This document shows, piece after piece, positions 18,756 through 27,677 of a stretch of DNA of 64,000 bases. The stretch comes from Leptospira neocaledonica (GTDB lineage: Bacteria; Spirochaetota; Leptospiria; Leptospirales; Leptospiraceae): contig NZ_NPEA01000009.1 of assembly GCF_002812205.1 (NCBI RefSeq), positions 153,973 to 217,972 on the forward strand. The letters run 5' to 3'. A program made the translations under genes and the position numbers. The first letter of the stretch is position 1. Each line of letters starts with the position of its first letter. The notes below the pieces were generated by a model. The model was not told where the DNA came from and made no database searches. It saw only the letters and a program-made list of their open reading frames with translations.

Positions 18756-18764
18756 TTTTAAAAT

Positions 18765-18784
18765 GCTGTAGGAATTCCTACAGC
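18765..18784. repeat. Dispersed palindrome, copy 2
   Basis: GCTGTAGGAATTCCTACAGC, a perfect 20-bp palindrome lying 1 nt beyond the stop codon of the minus-strand SDR, where it is followed by ATTTT and could end that transcript. Confidence 0.8.
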
Positions 18785-18785
18785 C

Positions 18786-19589
18786 TCAGGTGACTGCCGT
18801 CTTAGATAAGAATTTAGCGAAAGCCTTAGGAAAATAATGTCTTAAGAATAGACCGAATTTCTCTTTTCCGCCTGCGATGATCACTTGCAGATCTTCGTTT
18901 TCGATTGCATCTAAAATTTTGCGAGCGCATTCGTCCGCATCGATTCCGTTCTCGATCACACTATCCATTTTTTTCTGAGGACTTCCATCTCCTTTGAGTG
19001 CGTTATGCGAAATATTGGTTTTGACGAAACCTGGATATACTAAGGTAACTTTCAAATTTTCTTTTGCATTTTCCGCTCTAAGTGCTTCGTAAAAACCGGT
19101 TAATGCAAATTTGGTGGAAGAATATCCGGTTCTAAGTGGAACCCCGATAAGTCCAGCAACACTCGCGATGGTAGAAACCCAACCTTGTTTTCTCGCTCTC
19201 ATATGCGGGAGCACTGCGAGAGTCAGGGCGATATTACCGAAATAATTTACCTTCATCAAAGTTTCATAAGTCTCGAGGGAAGTCTCGTGAGCCAAGGAAC
19301 GTTGGCTGATCCCGCCATTATTGATGAGAACATCTATCTTTCCGAAAGTTTTGAGTACTTGAGCAGGAGCCTTTCCTAACTTTTTATAATCTTCCAGGTC
19401 CAAAGGAAGGATCATGCTGTTTGAATCTGTTAGTCCGTTTTCTTTGCGAACTCTTTTGAGTTCTTTTTCTCTCCTGGAAGAAAGAACTAATGTCGCTCCT
19501 CTTCTCGCGGCTTCTTTTACTAAGGACTCTCCGATCCCAGAAGAGGCTCCAGTAATCCATACAACTTTGTCTTTGAAAAATTCTCCCAT
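18786..19589 (-). CDS. Short-chain dehydrogenase/reductase (SDR)
   Basis: 267 residues, classical SDR unrelated in detail to the 14.6-kb one. ITGASSGIGESL near 13-24 (cofactor loop, followed by SSRRE that favours NADP), NNGG in place of NNAG near 91, and Ser with YSSTK as the catalytic Tyr/Lys near 156. The C-terminus has a hydrophobic/basic stretch (LFLRHYFPKAFAKFL) typical of membrane-touching DHRS7-like SDRs. Substrate unknown. It stands upstream of the repeat-rich convergent region and 43 nt after the UbiA-like gene. Confidence 0.88.
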   Translation of the reverse strand: MGEFFKDKVVWITGASSGIGESLVKEAARRGATLVLSSRREKELKRVRKENGLTDSNSMILPLDLEDYKKLGKAPAQVLKTFGKIDVLINNGGISQRSLAHETSLETYETLMKVNYFGNIALTLAVLPHMRARKQGWVSTIASVAGLIGVPLRTGYSSTKFALTGFYEALRAENAKENLKVTLVYPGFVKTNISHNALKGDGSPQKKMDSVIENGIDADECARKILDAIENEDLQVIIAGGKEKFGLFLRHYFPKAFAKFLSKTAVT

Positions 19590-19632
19590 ATTTTTATCTC
19601 CGATATTAAATTTCTTAGGCGGCGTATAAGAT

Positions 19633-20490
19633 CTAAAGGGAGTTTAAAAACCAAGGGAACAATCCCAAGATAAAAACACCTTCTCCAAGGATCCTATACT
19701 TTTGAGAATCTTGGAATTTATCCGCGTAACGCAGGATTCCTCCCGGAACTGCACAGATGAGAGCGATCACCAAAGAGGCCGAAACCGAGGTGCCCGGCGC
19801 CCATTTCCTTATTCCGCCGGCCAATACTAAGGCAGCCAGAAATCCGAGCAAGGACAATCGTAACACCCACTCCTTAGCAAGCTTCGGAGAGAGAACTCCT
19901 AATAGATAAACTTGGCCTTCCTTAGCGTCTAACTCTGCTTCCATGAGAGAGTTCATTACTAAATTTAGAACGGTGCCTAAAAAAAATAAGAAAAGAAGAA
20001 GGGGAACTGTCCAAGAACGAAACCCTACAACCAATAGAGGACCGAACCAGACACCTAAAGTATAGATCAATGCTACTGAGAATTCTTTTCCGAAACGTAT
20101 CTTTCCCCAACGAGCGATCCCTAGATGAAGAATAGCCAAAGCTGATAATAATACTCCGCCTAATAACACGATCTCTCTTAATAATAGGAATGCGAGAACT
20201 GCGGAAATGATTGCCGCAATTGTGCAGAGTATTGTCAAAACTTTGGAATGATCGTAGTGGAATTTGTGACGCGGGTTGATTGAATCTTCTCCCACTTTCT
20301 TTCCATCTAATAAATGATCTAAGGTGTAGATGACCCAAACGCTTAAGGGAAGAAGAAACCACCATACTGTTTTCATCTTGGCGCCCGTTACTACTGTGGC
20401 CAGAGCCCCGGAACCTAAAACGCCAAGACATATATCCAAGCTTAGTACATGAACATAAAACCAAAGTTTGTTTTCTAAAACGTTTCGCAT
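19633..20490 (-). CDS. Polytopic membrane protein, possibly a divergent UbiA-type prenyltransferase
   Basis: 285 residues, with about eight or nine hydrophobic segments. Two acidic motifs resemble the Mg-diphosphate sites of the UbiA superfamily: YTLDHLLDGKK after the second helix and NLVMNSLMEAELDAKEG after the sixth. Neither is a perfect NDxxDxxxD. The first hydrophobic segment follows MRNVLENKLWFYVHVL. The assignment to UbiA is an inference from helix number and motif placing; a plain unknown membrane protein is the alternative. It lies between an SDR and an MscS channel on the same strand. Confidence 0.6.
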   Translation of the reverse strand: MRNVLENKLWFYVHVLSLDICLGVLGSGALATVVTGAKMKTVWWFLLPLSVWVIYTLDHLLDGKKVGEDSINPRHKFHYDHSKVLTILCTIAAIISAVLAFLLLREIVLLGGVLLSALAILHLGIARWGKIRFGKEFSVALIYTLGVWFGPLLVVGFRSWTVPLLLFLFFLGTVLNLVMNSLMEAELDAKEGQVYLLGVLSPKLAKEWVLRLSLLGFLAALVLAGGIRKWAPGTSVSASLVIALICAVPGGILRYADKFQDSQKYRILGEGVFILGLFPWFLNSL

Positions 20491-20539
20491 ACGGTTTCTT
20501 TTACGACGGATTTCCGCAAATAGATTAGGTTGTTTCGGA

Positions 20540-21568
20540 TTATTTTACTGTGTTCGCGGATATGTTATCGATTCCTTCTGATCTAAATTGAGAATGCAAG
20601 GATTTTATGAAAACGGATTTAATTTGTCCCGAGTCGTCTATATTTTTTAAAGGAAGATGTAGCACTAAATCGATATTCGATTGACCGAAAGAAACATAAC
20701 GAAATGAAATTTTGGATTCGTTATAACCGCCTTTTCCATAGATCTGTGTTAGAGAAAAATTTGCGACCTGACCGAGAATGGATTCTAATTTTTCTAAATT
20801 TCCTTCTTTAGGGATGCTGATCTCTAGTTCGGTCCAAAGTCCCGTGTTTGTAAGACTATAATTTGTATAAGTAGTCTTGGACATCTTTGCATTTGGGATA
20901 ATGATCGTGCTTCCATTTCTTTTTTTGAGAGAAGTAGTTCTCCAATTGATATCTTCTACCAGACCTTCTTCTCCGGTCTCTAAAGAAATATAATCTCCTA
21001 CGGATACTTTTTTACCGAGTAAAACTCCAAGCCCTGCAAACAAATTAGAAAGAGTTTCCTGCAAACCTAACGCGAATGCAAGACCTCCGACTCCTAATGC
21101 TGTTAATGCAGGAGTAACGGAGATACCGAGAGTTTGTAATGCGACCAAACCTCCAGTGAGTAAGATCAGCATCCGAACTATATTATTCAGTATGGATGCA
21201 GAAGGGAGAAGTCCTTCTGCCTTTGAAGAATATAAAGTAAAAGCTCCGGAACCGACTCTGGCAAAGGAAAATGTGAAAACCAAGATCCCGAATACTTTCA
21301 GATAGAGAGAAATTTTTTCTTCGGAGGAATCTTCTAATTTCAGAAAGCGAAGAGCGGTATATAATCCAAAAATAAAAAAGGAAAATCTAACTAAGGAAAG
21401 TAGCGCGGTATAAAGAGGATGATTGGTGTCTAGCTGGTCTTTTGTTAGAGTTTTTGCGAGTCTAGGAACTATGAACCCACCGAAAAGATAACCCAAAAGA
21501 ATTCCGGAAATAACCGAAATTACTGCAAGCAACCAATTAGAACCTAAAATCGAGTCCATCCAAATCAT
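20540..21568 (-). CDS. Mechanosensitive ion channel, MscS family
   Basis: 342 residues. Four hydrophobic helices in the first 180, the last being the Gly/Ala-rich pore helix (LTALGVGGLAFALGLQETLSNLFAGLGVLL). Then comes the MscS beta domain (VGDYISLETGEEGLVEDINWRTT and the IIIPNAKM motif) and an alpha/beta C-terminal domain. Releases solutes on membrane tension at the inner membrane. A run of acidic/Ser residues ends at ISANTVK. It is divergent from the adenylate cyclase operon, 143 nt away. Confidence 0.92.
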   Translation of the reverse strand: MIWMDSILGSNWLLAVISVISGILLGYLFGGFIVPRLAKTLTKDQLDTNHPLYTALLSLVRFSFFIFGLYTALRFLKLEDSSEEKISLYLKVFGILVFTFSFARVGSGAFTLYSSKAEGLLPSASILNNIVRMLILLTGGLVALQTLGISVTPALTALGVGGLAFALGLQETLSNLFAGLGVLLGKKVSVGDYISLETGEEGLVEDINWRTTSLKKRNGSTIIIPNAKMSKTTYTNYSLTNTGLWTELEISIPKEGNLEKLESILGQVANFSLTQIYGKGGYNESKISFRYVSFGQSNIDLVLHLPLKNIDDSGQIKSVFIKSLHSQFRSEGIDNISANTVK

Positions 21569-21711
21569 TCTCCCAGATTAAGAGGAAGTATTTTCTAGAA
21601 AAGAAAAAATGGAAGTGCCGAATTATGTGGCAAACCGAGGGCAAATCTAAAGAGAGATAAAATAGGATTTTGGAATGACAAACTGGATAGATTTCTGAGA
21701 CTCCTATCCCC

Positions 21712-24045
21712 ATGCAAGAGGGAGTAGGAAAAAATCAAATTTTAGAAGTTCCTCTGACGGACACTATGTCCGCGTACTCTTTACGATTTCCGGAAGAAGG
21801 CGGAAATCTTTCCGAATGGATGGACGAGATCCATACTAGAGGTATCCAAGAAGTAGTTTTTTGGGGAACGAAATCGGAAGCAAGTGGTTGGAAAAATAGC
21901 CAGCTATTTAGGGATCTGGTAAAAAAACTCCAGGAGGATAAGATCCGTCTATCTACGATGGACGGCGCAAAGTTCCGTTCTTCTCCCGACTCTGCGCGAA
22001 AATTGGATCGTTTCCTTCGATCTCATTTAGGTTCTGTTCTAGTTTGTTATTCTGAAAATGAAGCGATTGAATTCGTAAAATTAATGCAGGAGTTACTTTC
22101 CGGTAAAAAGGAAGAATCTACAAAAGTATATACACCATATTCTCCTAATATAGTATCTGAAAAATCTAAAAAAGAAAAACAAGAGCCTCCTAAAAATCAC
22201 GGAGAGGATTTTAAAGCCTCCAGGATCACTATTCGAGTGAAACTTCTTGCGATCGTTTCGGCAATCGTGGTGGTGAGCATGGGACTTGTGATCGGGCTTG
22301 CTACCAATCTTTTTAGAAATTATACAGTATCACTCATCCAGGAATATAACTTAAGCTTAGCAAGATTGACCGGACTTCAAGTCGGTCTTAGGATCAAGGA
22401 ACTTTCTACTAAATCATCCGAGTTTGCAGACAAATGGAATATTCGTCCTTCTAAAGGTTCTGATTCTAAAAAGATTGCTCCACCTGCTTATATCTCCGGG
22501 TTCTTTTCTACTCATCCTAAAATTCTTGCTTGGGGAAAATACGAACAAGGAGAATCCATACTCGTTTTTAATCCGAGATTTTTAAGAGATCTAAGGAAAG
22601 AAGAAGATGAGGTCCGTGCTCTATGGATCTCCATTCCAAAAGAAGATAAGGAGAAATTTTTCGCTTCCGAATTCGAGTCCACTCGATTGGAAAATATCAG
22701 TTCTAAATTCGGATTCCCTGCAGTACTTTTTATAGAGAAAGATTTATCCGGTAAAGGGCATGGTTTCTTCTTAATATCTCCTCAAGATCTTTGGGAAGCG
22801 GCCAGATCGGCTTTGCAAACTGAATTATTCGCGATCTGGGTAGTAGATTCCAGGGGAAGGTTAGTCGCTCATACGGAAGAATCCGAAACGGTTTCCGCAA
22901 AAGATTATTCTAAAAATCCTCTAGTCCAATTTTTATTAAGAAGCCCAGCAGATAACGGATCCCAAACTTCCGTCTTCGAAGGAAAAGAAACTTTAGGATC
23001 TTTCCAACAATTAGAAGATGGGAACCTCGCAGTAGTATCTTCCATCGAAGCTGATAAAGCATTCGAAGCGGTATATAAGATCAGAAGGCAGAATTTTTAT
23101 ATTCTAATCTCGATCTTGAGCCTTGCATTCTTGGTAGTGTTCCTTTTCTCCAGAACTTTGACTGTTCCACTCATCAATCTATTGAGTGCGACTAGACAGA
23201 TCGAAAGAGGAAATTATAAGGTAGGGATCAAACCGGTAACCAGAGACGAAGTTGGAGTTCTAACAAATTCATTTCTTAAGATGGCCCACGGGTTAGAAGA
23301 AAGAGAAAAGATTAAAGACACTTTCGGAAAATTCGTAAACAAGGAAATCGCAGAAAGGGCCCTCGCGGGAGATATGCCATTAGGCGGGGTCACTAAGGAC
23401 GTAACCGTATTCTTCTCCGATTTAAGAAACTTCACCGGGATGTCCGAAAAATTAAAACCAAGCGAGGTGGTGGATTTTCTAAACGCTTACTTCACTGAAA
23501 TGGTAGAGTGTATTTATCTCACGGAAGGGATCGTGGATAAGTTCATCGGCGACGCGATTATGGCCCATTGGGGTGCATTGTATTCAGATGGAAATGATGC
23601 AAGGAATGCCATTAACTCCGCACTTCTGATGAGAAATGCATTATTCGAATTCAATCGTATCGGCAATGAGATTGGAAGACCTCAAGCAAGATTCGGATGT
23701 GGGATCAATACAGGGCCTGTGGTAGTAGGTCAGATAGGTTCTGAAAAAAAACTAGAGTTCACAGTAATTGGAGACGCAGTCAATCTTGCTTCTCGTATAG
23801 AATATCTAACCAAAGATTTTGGAACCGATATATTAGTTTCAGATACATCTTATGAAGAAGTAAAAGATCATTATAAGTTTGAAGAACTTCCTCCTGTTTG
23901 GATCCGAGGAAAAGAAAAGCCTCAAAAGCTTTATGCAGTTTTAGGTTGGTTAGATGATCCGGATTGTCCGAAAAATTTACAGGAACTCCGCAAGATCTGC
24001 GGAATACCAGAACCAGATTCTCCTTCTAAGGCAATTGCGGGCTAA
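21712..24045 (+). CDS. Membrane adenylate/guanylate cyclase (class III) with HAMP domain
   Basis: 777 residues. N-terminal cytosolic segment of about 170 residues with no recognised domain, a membrane helix (about 178-200), an extracytoplasmic sensor region (to about 458), a second helix (FYILISILSLAFLVVFLF), HAMP (about 480-530) and a class III cyclase domain (about 560-745). Metal-binding Asp residues are in FFSDLRNFT and GDAIMAHWG, the purine-specifying Lys in EKKLEFT with IGDAVN favours ATP, and NLASR provides the transition-state Asn and Arg. A full, probably active homodimeric cyclase making cAMP. First of four tightly spaced genes. Confidence 0.92.
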   Translation: MQEGVGKNQILEVPLTDTMSAYSLRFPEEGGNLSEWMDEIHTRGIQEVVFWGTKSEASGWKNSQLFRDLVKKLQEDKIRLSTMDGAKFRSSPDSARKLDRFLRSHLGSVLVCYSENEAIEFVKLMQELLSGKKEESTKVYTPYSPNIVSEKSKKEKQEPPKNHGEDFKASRITIRVKLLAIVSAIVVVSMGLVIGLATNLFRNYTVSLIQEYNLSLARLTGLQVGLRIKELSTKSSEFADKWNIRPSKGSDSKKIAPPAYISGFFSTHPKILAWGKYEQGESILVFNPRFLRDLRKEEDEVRALWISIPKEDKEKFFASEFESTRLENISSKFGFPAVLFIEKDLSGKGHGFFLISPQDLWEAARSALQTELFAIWVVDSRGRLVAHTEESETVSAKDYSKNPLVQFLLRSPADNGSQTSVFEGKETLGSFQQLEDGNLAVVSSIEADKAFEAVYKIRRQNFYILISILSLAFLVVFLFSRTLTVPLINLLSATRQIERGNYKVGIKPVTRDEVGVLTNSFLKMAHGLEEREKIKDTFGKFVNKEIAERALAGDMPLGGVTKDVTVFFSDLRNFTGMSEKLKPSEVVDFLNAYFTEMVECIYLTEGIVDKFIGDAIMAHWGALYSDGNDARNAINSALLMRNALFEFNRIGNEIGRPQARFGCGINTGPVVVGQIGSEKKLEFTVIGDAVNLASRIEYLTKDFGTDILVSDTSYEEVKDHYKFEELPPVWIRGKEKPQKLYAVLGWLDDPDCPKNLQELRKICGIPEPDSPSKAIAG

Positions 24046-24048
24046 GAT

Positions 24049-25560
24049 ATGGACTGGAGAATATACAAAAGAGAATGGCAGGTAGGGATAGGCTGCTTCA
24101 TTGTACTTTTCTTATCTTTATACCTTCTGTATTTCGAATCCAAATCAAACGGAGGAGTCGGAAAGGAGATCATGGGAACTGTCTCCTTTCGTTACAAAAC
24201 AGCCCAAAGAAAATTCCCGGATAGAATGTTATGGGAAGATCTGGAACAAGGAATGCCTGTATATGATAGGGACTCTATCCGAACAGACGAGGCTTCCGAA
24301 GCAGTGGTATTTTTAAAATCAGGAACTCGGATAGAATTAGATCCTCAGTCTATGGTCGTTCTCCAATTAAAGGAGAATCGAGAAAACCTGGATCTGAACG
24401 AAGGAAATATACTCGTAGAGAGTGGGAAAAAAGTTCTCTCTGTTATTGCCGGAACAGTAGGATTAGAAGCGGAACTAGGTTCCAAATTCCAAGTTACCAG
24501 AAATGAAAATGGTACTAGAGTTGATGTAGAGAGAGGACAGGTAGAATGGTCCGAAGATGGTACCGTTAAACAAACATTAGGTGATAAAGAAAGTTCCCTA
24601 AATGGAAATAAACTCAATCAAAATTGGAGCCTTGTTAGTCCGGAAGATTCTTTTCGATATTTCCCTGCAGAAATGGAACAGACAGTCGAATTCCGTTGGG
24701 AAGGCGGAGAAGATGGTATATTAGAAATTTCTCATAGACGGGACTTCTCCGTTTATATCTCCAAAAGGCCTTCTAAAGAACCTTATTATAAACAAAAATT
24801 TCCGGAAGGGATCTATTTTTGGAGGATCAACTCCAAGGATGGAAAAAAAATTTCCGAAGTCCGAAAATTCAGAGTTCTTCCGAACTTTCCTGTAGAATTA
24901 CATTATCCTAAAAAAGATATTTCTCAAGAAGACAGGACCGTCGCATTCTCCTGGGCAAAACAGAAAATAGCAAGCGGTTATAAATTGCAGATTTCTGCAG
25001 ATCCAAATTTCGGAGCACTTTCCGAGACCCAAGTATTCCGCACGAATTTTTCACTTACTTTGGATCCTGGGACTTATTACTGGAGAATACAGTCTTATAC
25101 GAATCTTCCCGGAACGGAAACATTCTCGGAAGTACGTAAATTTTCTATTTCACTTCCTACTATCCAGGTTGCGGAAACAAAACAAGAGATTCTTGCGACT
25201 TCCGAAACAAAGGATAATGCGGATCTTTCCGTAGATTTCCCGAAAAACGGTGCCGTCGTGGATATGACCGGTAAAGAAAGTATCTCTTTTCGCTGGAAAT
25301 TCTCCACCAAACAGAAGCAAAGCGAATGGAAATTTCGTCTTTTCTATAAGAGAGGTTCGGGTGACGAGCTAATCTACGAAAAAAAGACAAAAGGTGACAG
25401 GTTGGTATTCAAAGACTTGGAAAAATTGGATGTAGGAACATTCCATTGGACCATAGAATCTGATTCGGACCCGAACCTTAGATCAGAAGCGGATTTTAAA
25501 ATATTACTTAGGGAAGAATTGGAAGCCCCGGAAACAAAATCCAGTGGCGCCCGCCCTTAA
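24049..25560 (+). CDS. FecR-domain protein, membrane anchored
   Basis: 503 residues. A single N-terminal membrane helix (about 14-28) anchors a large extracytoplasmic part. Residues 60-165 follow the FecR pattern: VYDRDSIRTDEASEAVVFLKSGTRIELDPQS, then LNEGNILVESGKKV and VIAGTVGLEAELGSKFQV. The rest contains three repeated beta domains with the closing pattern YYWRI / YFWRI / FHWTI followed by a charged strand, resembling fibronectin-like modules. Starts 3 nt after the cyclase stop, so certainly co-transcribed. FecR proteins usually work with sigma factors, but FecR/cyclase pairs are frequent in Leptospira; here it may sense or scaffold for the cyclase. Confidence 0.87.
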   Translation: MDWRIYKREWQVGIGCFIVLFLSLYLLYFESKSNGGVGKEIMGTVSFRYKTAQRKFPDRMLWEDLEQGMPVYDRDSIRTDEASEAVVFLKSGTRIELDPQSMVVLQLKENRENLDLNEGNILVESGKKVLSVIAGTVGLEAELGSKFQVTRNENGTRVDVERGQVEWSEDGTVKQTLGDKESSLNGNKLNQNWSLVSPEDSFRYFPAEMEQTVEFRWEGGEDGILEISHRRDFSVYISKRPSKEPYYKQKFPEGIYFWRINSKDGKKISEVRKFRVLPNFPVELHYPKKDISQEDRTVAFSWAKQKIASGYKLQISADPNFGALSETQVFRTNFSLTLDPGTYYWRIQSYTNLPGTETFSEVRKFSISLPTIQVAETKQEILATSETKDNADLSVDFPKNGAVVDMTGKESISFRWKFSTKQKQSEWKFRLFYKRGSGDELIYEKKTKGDRLVFKDLEKLDVGTFHWTIESDSDPNLRSEADFKILLREELEAPETKSSGARP

Positions 25561-25569
25561 GGAGAAGGC

Positions 25570-26397
25570 ATGTCTTTGTTCCGCGGAAAAAATTTCGCTC
25601 TGCTATTTCAGTTTATTCTAATATTCTTTTTCGTATCCTCAGGCGTATTCGCTGAGAAAAAAAGTTTCGTATATTATATAGAATGGAAAGAAGTAAAAGG
25701 AAGCCGCGGTTACGTGGTAGAAGTCCGAAAAGCGGAACCTCCTCAAGAATTATTTTTGGAGAAGAAGGTTTCCGAGAATGAAATAGAATTTTCCTTAGAA
25801 GCGGGAACCTATGAATATAGGATCGCTGCATTAAATAGATTCGGAAAACCTTCTGCATTCACTAACTGGACAAATTTTAAAGTAGAACAAGACCGCCCGA
25901 AAGCAGTCGCTATGGCTGAAAAAGAAGAGGCAAGTAAAGGAATCAAAACTTCTAAGTTTGTTTGGATCCCAGGAACGGGATATTATTCCAAAGGAGAACG
26001 TTGGAAGTCCTACGGGATCTGGGCTTGGTTCGGATTTCTCGCCTATCTCGGAAATTCGGAAAGAGAGTCAGGGAATATTCTCGCCTCAAAGCCGTTAAAC
26101 GATCCGATGAATATCGGTATATTAAGTTTAAATCTACCTTCTGCTTTTACTCTTTATCTTTGGCAGGCGAGAGAGAATGATAAGAAAGAATATGAAATAC
26201 ACCAGAACAATCAGGTTCTCTTAGGAGGAGCGGCAATTGTAAGCGTTGCACTTTCTCTTTGGTTGGAGAATAAACTTCCGCAAGGAGATACTGTTCAATT
26301 CAAGGTGAGTCCTGATAGAGGCGGAAACCTAAATACTTTTGCAAATACTGGATTTTCTCAGAACAGATGGGAAGTCCAATATACAAGGAGCTTCTGA
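25570..26397 (+). CDS. Exported protein with fibronectin-like domain and membrane segments, unknown function
   Basis: 275 residues. Signal peptide (ALLFQFILIFFFVSSGVFA), then a beta module (about 30-105) that ends in the same YEYRIAALNRFG-type strand seen in the preceding FecR protein, then about three hydrophobic helices (WAWFGFLAYLG, LSLNLPSAFTLYLW, LLGGAAIVSVALSLWL). A strong AAGGAG site is 6 nt before ATG and overlaps the previous stop. The shared beta module suggests it partners the FecR protein. No named family beyond that. Confidence 0.75.
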   Translation: MSLFRGKNFALLFQFILIFFFVSSGVFAEKKSFVYYIEWKEVKGSRGYVVEVRKAEPPQELFLEKKVSENEIEFSLEAGTYEYRIAALNRFGKPSAFTNWTNFKVEQDRPKAVAMAEKEEASKGIKTSKFVWIPGTGYYSKGERWKSYGIWAWFGFLAYLGNSERESGNILASKPLNDPMNIGILSLNLPSAFTLYLWQARENDKKEYEIHQNNQVLLGGAAIVSVALSLWLENKLPQGDTVQFKVSPDRGGNLNTFANTGFSQNRWEVQYTRSF

Positions 26398-26400
26398 TCT

Positions 26401-27006
26401 ATGGCTCTTCGAATTTATACTTTGTTCATTCTACTTTCCGGGCTTTTTAGCTCCGCTTGCTCCAAACCGTTCCCTGGAGGAGATGAATTGATTCTCTTAG
26501 GACTTATAGGAAAAACACATTATTTGTTCGTTACTACTTCTACCAATACGGGAGATTTAGGCGGAGTTGCAGGAGCCGACCTGATCTGCCAAAGTGCGAA
26601 AACTGCAGAGGTTCCTGATCTACCCGGATCCCCTTTGGAATATGTAGCCTTGATTGCTTCTTCAACCAGGGTTCCCGGAGGCCTTGGCTGGCCCTTACTT
26701 GCAGGCACGAAATATTACGCAATGTCTCCAAGCGAAACTTTGATCTTTCATACGGACAGCTCCGGACTTCCTGTTCTGCCGATGAACAGCGCGACTGGAA
26801 TTCCAGGAGCTGGGGATTATTGGACAGGAATTTCAAATTCTGGCTCTGGCTATGGTACTGGGACCACTTGTTCCAATTGGATGTCTGCAAACGCTGCGAT
26901 CGATGCAAGTTACGGCAGCCCGGGAAGTCAGACCGAGACTGCATTTGATAGTGGATTCGGAAATGCTTGCGACACCCCTTTAAGTTTACTCTGCGTTAGA
27001 AATTAA
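26401..27006 (+). CDS. DUF1554-domain lipoprotein
   Basis: 201 residues. Signal peptide with Cys20 after LFSSA. The mature part starts with HYLFVTTSTNTGDLGGVAGADLICQ, the hallmark of the DUF1554 (C-type-lectin-like) proteins abundant in Leptospira, followed by paired cysteines in TTCSNWMSA and FGNACDTPLSLLCVRN. A surface ligand-binding role is often assumed for the family but is not shown. Last gene of the cyclase operon, 3 nt after the previous stop. Its stop codon shares a TTAA with the convergent response regulator gene. Confidence 0.85.
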   Translation: MALRIYTLFILLSGLFSSACSKPFPGGDELILLGLIGKTHYLFVTTSTNTGDLGGVAGADLICQSAKTAEVPDLPGSPLEYVALIASSTRVPGGLGWPLLAGTKYYAMSPSETLIFHTDSSGLPVLPMNSATGIPGAGDYWTGISNSGSGYGTGTTCSNWMSANAAIDASYGSPGSQTETAFDSGFGNACDTPLSLLCVRN

Positions 27007-27677
27007 CTTTCTACAATACCTGCGCGGATCGCATAGACTACCAAGTCCGCCACTTTGTGTAAGTCCAACTTTTTCATAATATTGGCTCTATGCACTTTTA
27101 CGGTAGCAGGAGAGATATGAAGAAGTTTCCCTATCTTCTCGTTGGAATTCCCCTCGGAGATCAATTTTAAGATCTGTCTTTCTCTGTCGGAAAGAACGGA
27201 AAATACGGAAGGACCTTCTTCCTGAAGTTCTCCCGTTTTTTTGCGACCTATTCCTGAGAGAACTCTGGTTGCAATCCTTGGGCTCAGATAAGTTTCTTTT
27301 CTGCGAACAGCATCTATTGCTCTCAGGAGATCTTCTCCTGCATCGTCTTTTAGAACGTAACCATTGATGCCTAGGTCCACCAGTTTTTGGATATATTCTT
27401 CGTTATCATGTCTGGATAGAATGATGACCTGTACTTTAGGATAATATCTTTTGACTCCCTTGACGAGGTCAATGCCGCTGACTCCAGGCATAGAGATATC
27501 TGTGATTAGAATATCGGGTTCTAATTTTCCGATTTCGTCTAGCGCTTGTTCGGCGTTCCCGTTTTCACCGATGATTTCCAGATCGTTTTGTCCGGAAATA
27601 ATCAGTCTAAGACCTTCTCTTAAGATGGCATGGTCGTCTACAAGATAGAGTTTGCAAACGGAGGGTTGGGCGTTCAT
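27003..27677 (-). CDS. Response regulator, NarL/LuxR family
   Basis: 224 residues. Receiver domain with acidic pocket LVDDHAILREG, phospho-acceptor Asp60 in ILITDISMPG, Ser/Thr and Lys (VLKDDAGED) in place, joined to a LuxR-type helix-turn-helix (SDRERQILKLISEGNSNEKIGKLLHISPATVKVHRANIMKKL). Activates or represses transcription after phosphorylation. Its start overlaps the stop of the cognate kinase by 4 nt, forming one two-component operon. The target is unknown. Confidence 0.93.
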   Translation of the reverse strand: MNAQPSVCKLYLVDDHAILREGLRLIISGQNDLEIIGENGNAEQALDEIGKLEPDILITDISMPGVSGIDLVKGVKRYYPKVQVIILSRHDNEEYIQKLVDLGINGYVLKDDAGEDLLRAIDAVRRKETYLSPRIATRVLSGIGRKKTGELQEEGPSVFSVLSDRERQILKLISEGNSNEKIGKLLHISPATVKVHRANIMKKLDLHKVADLVVYAIRAGIVES

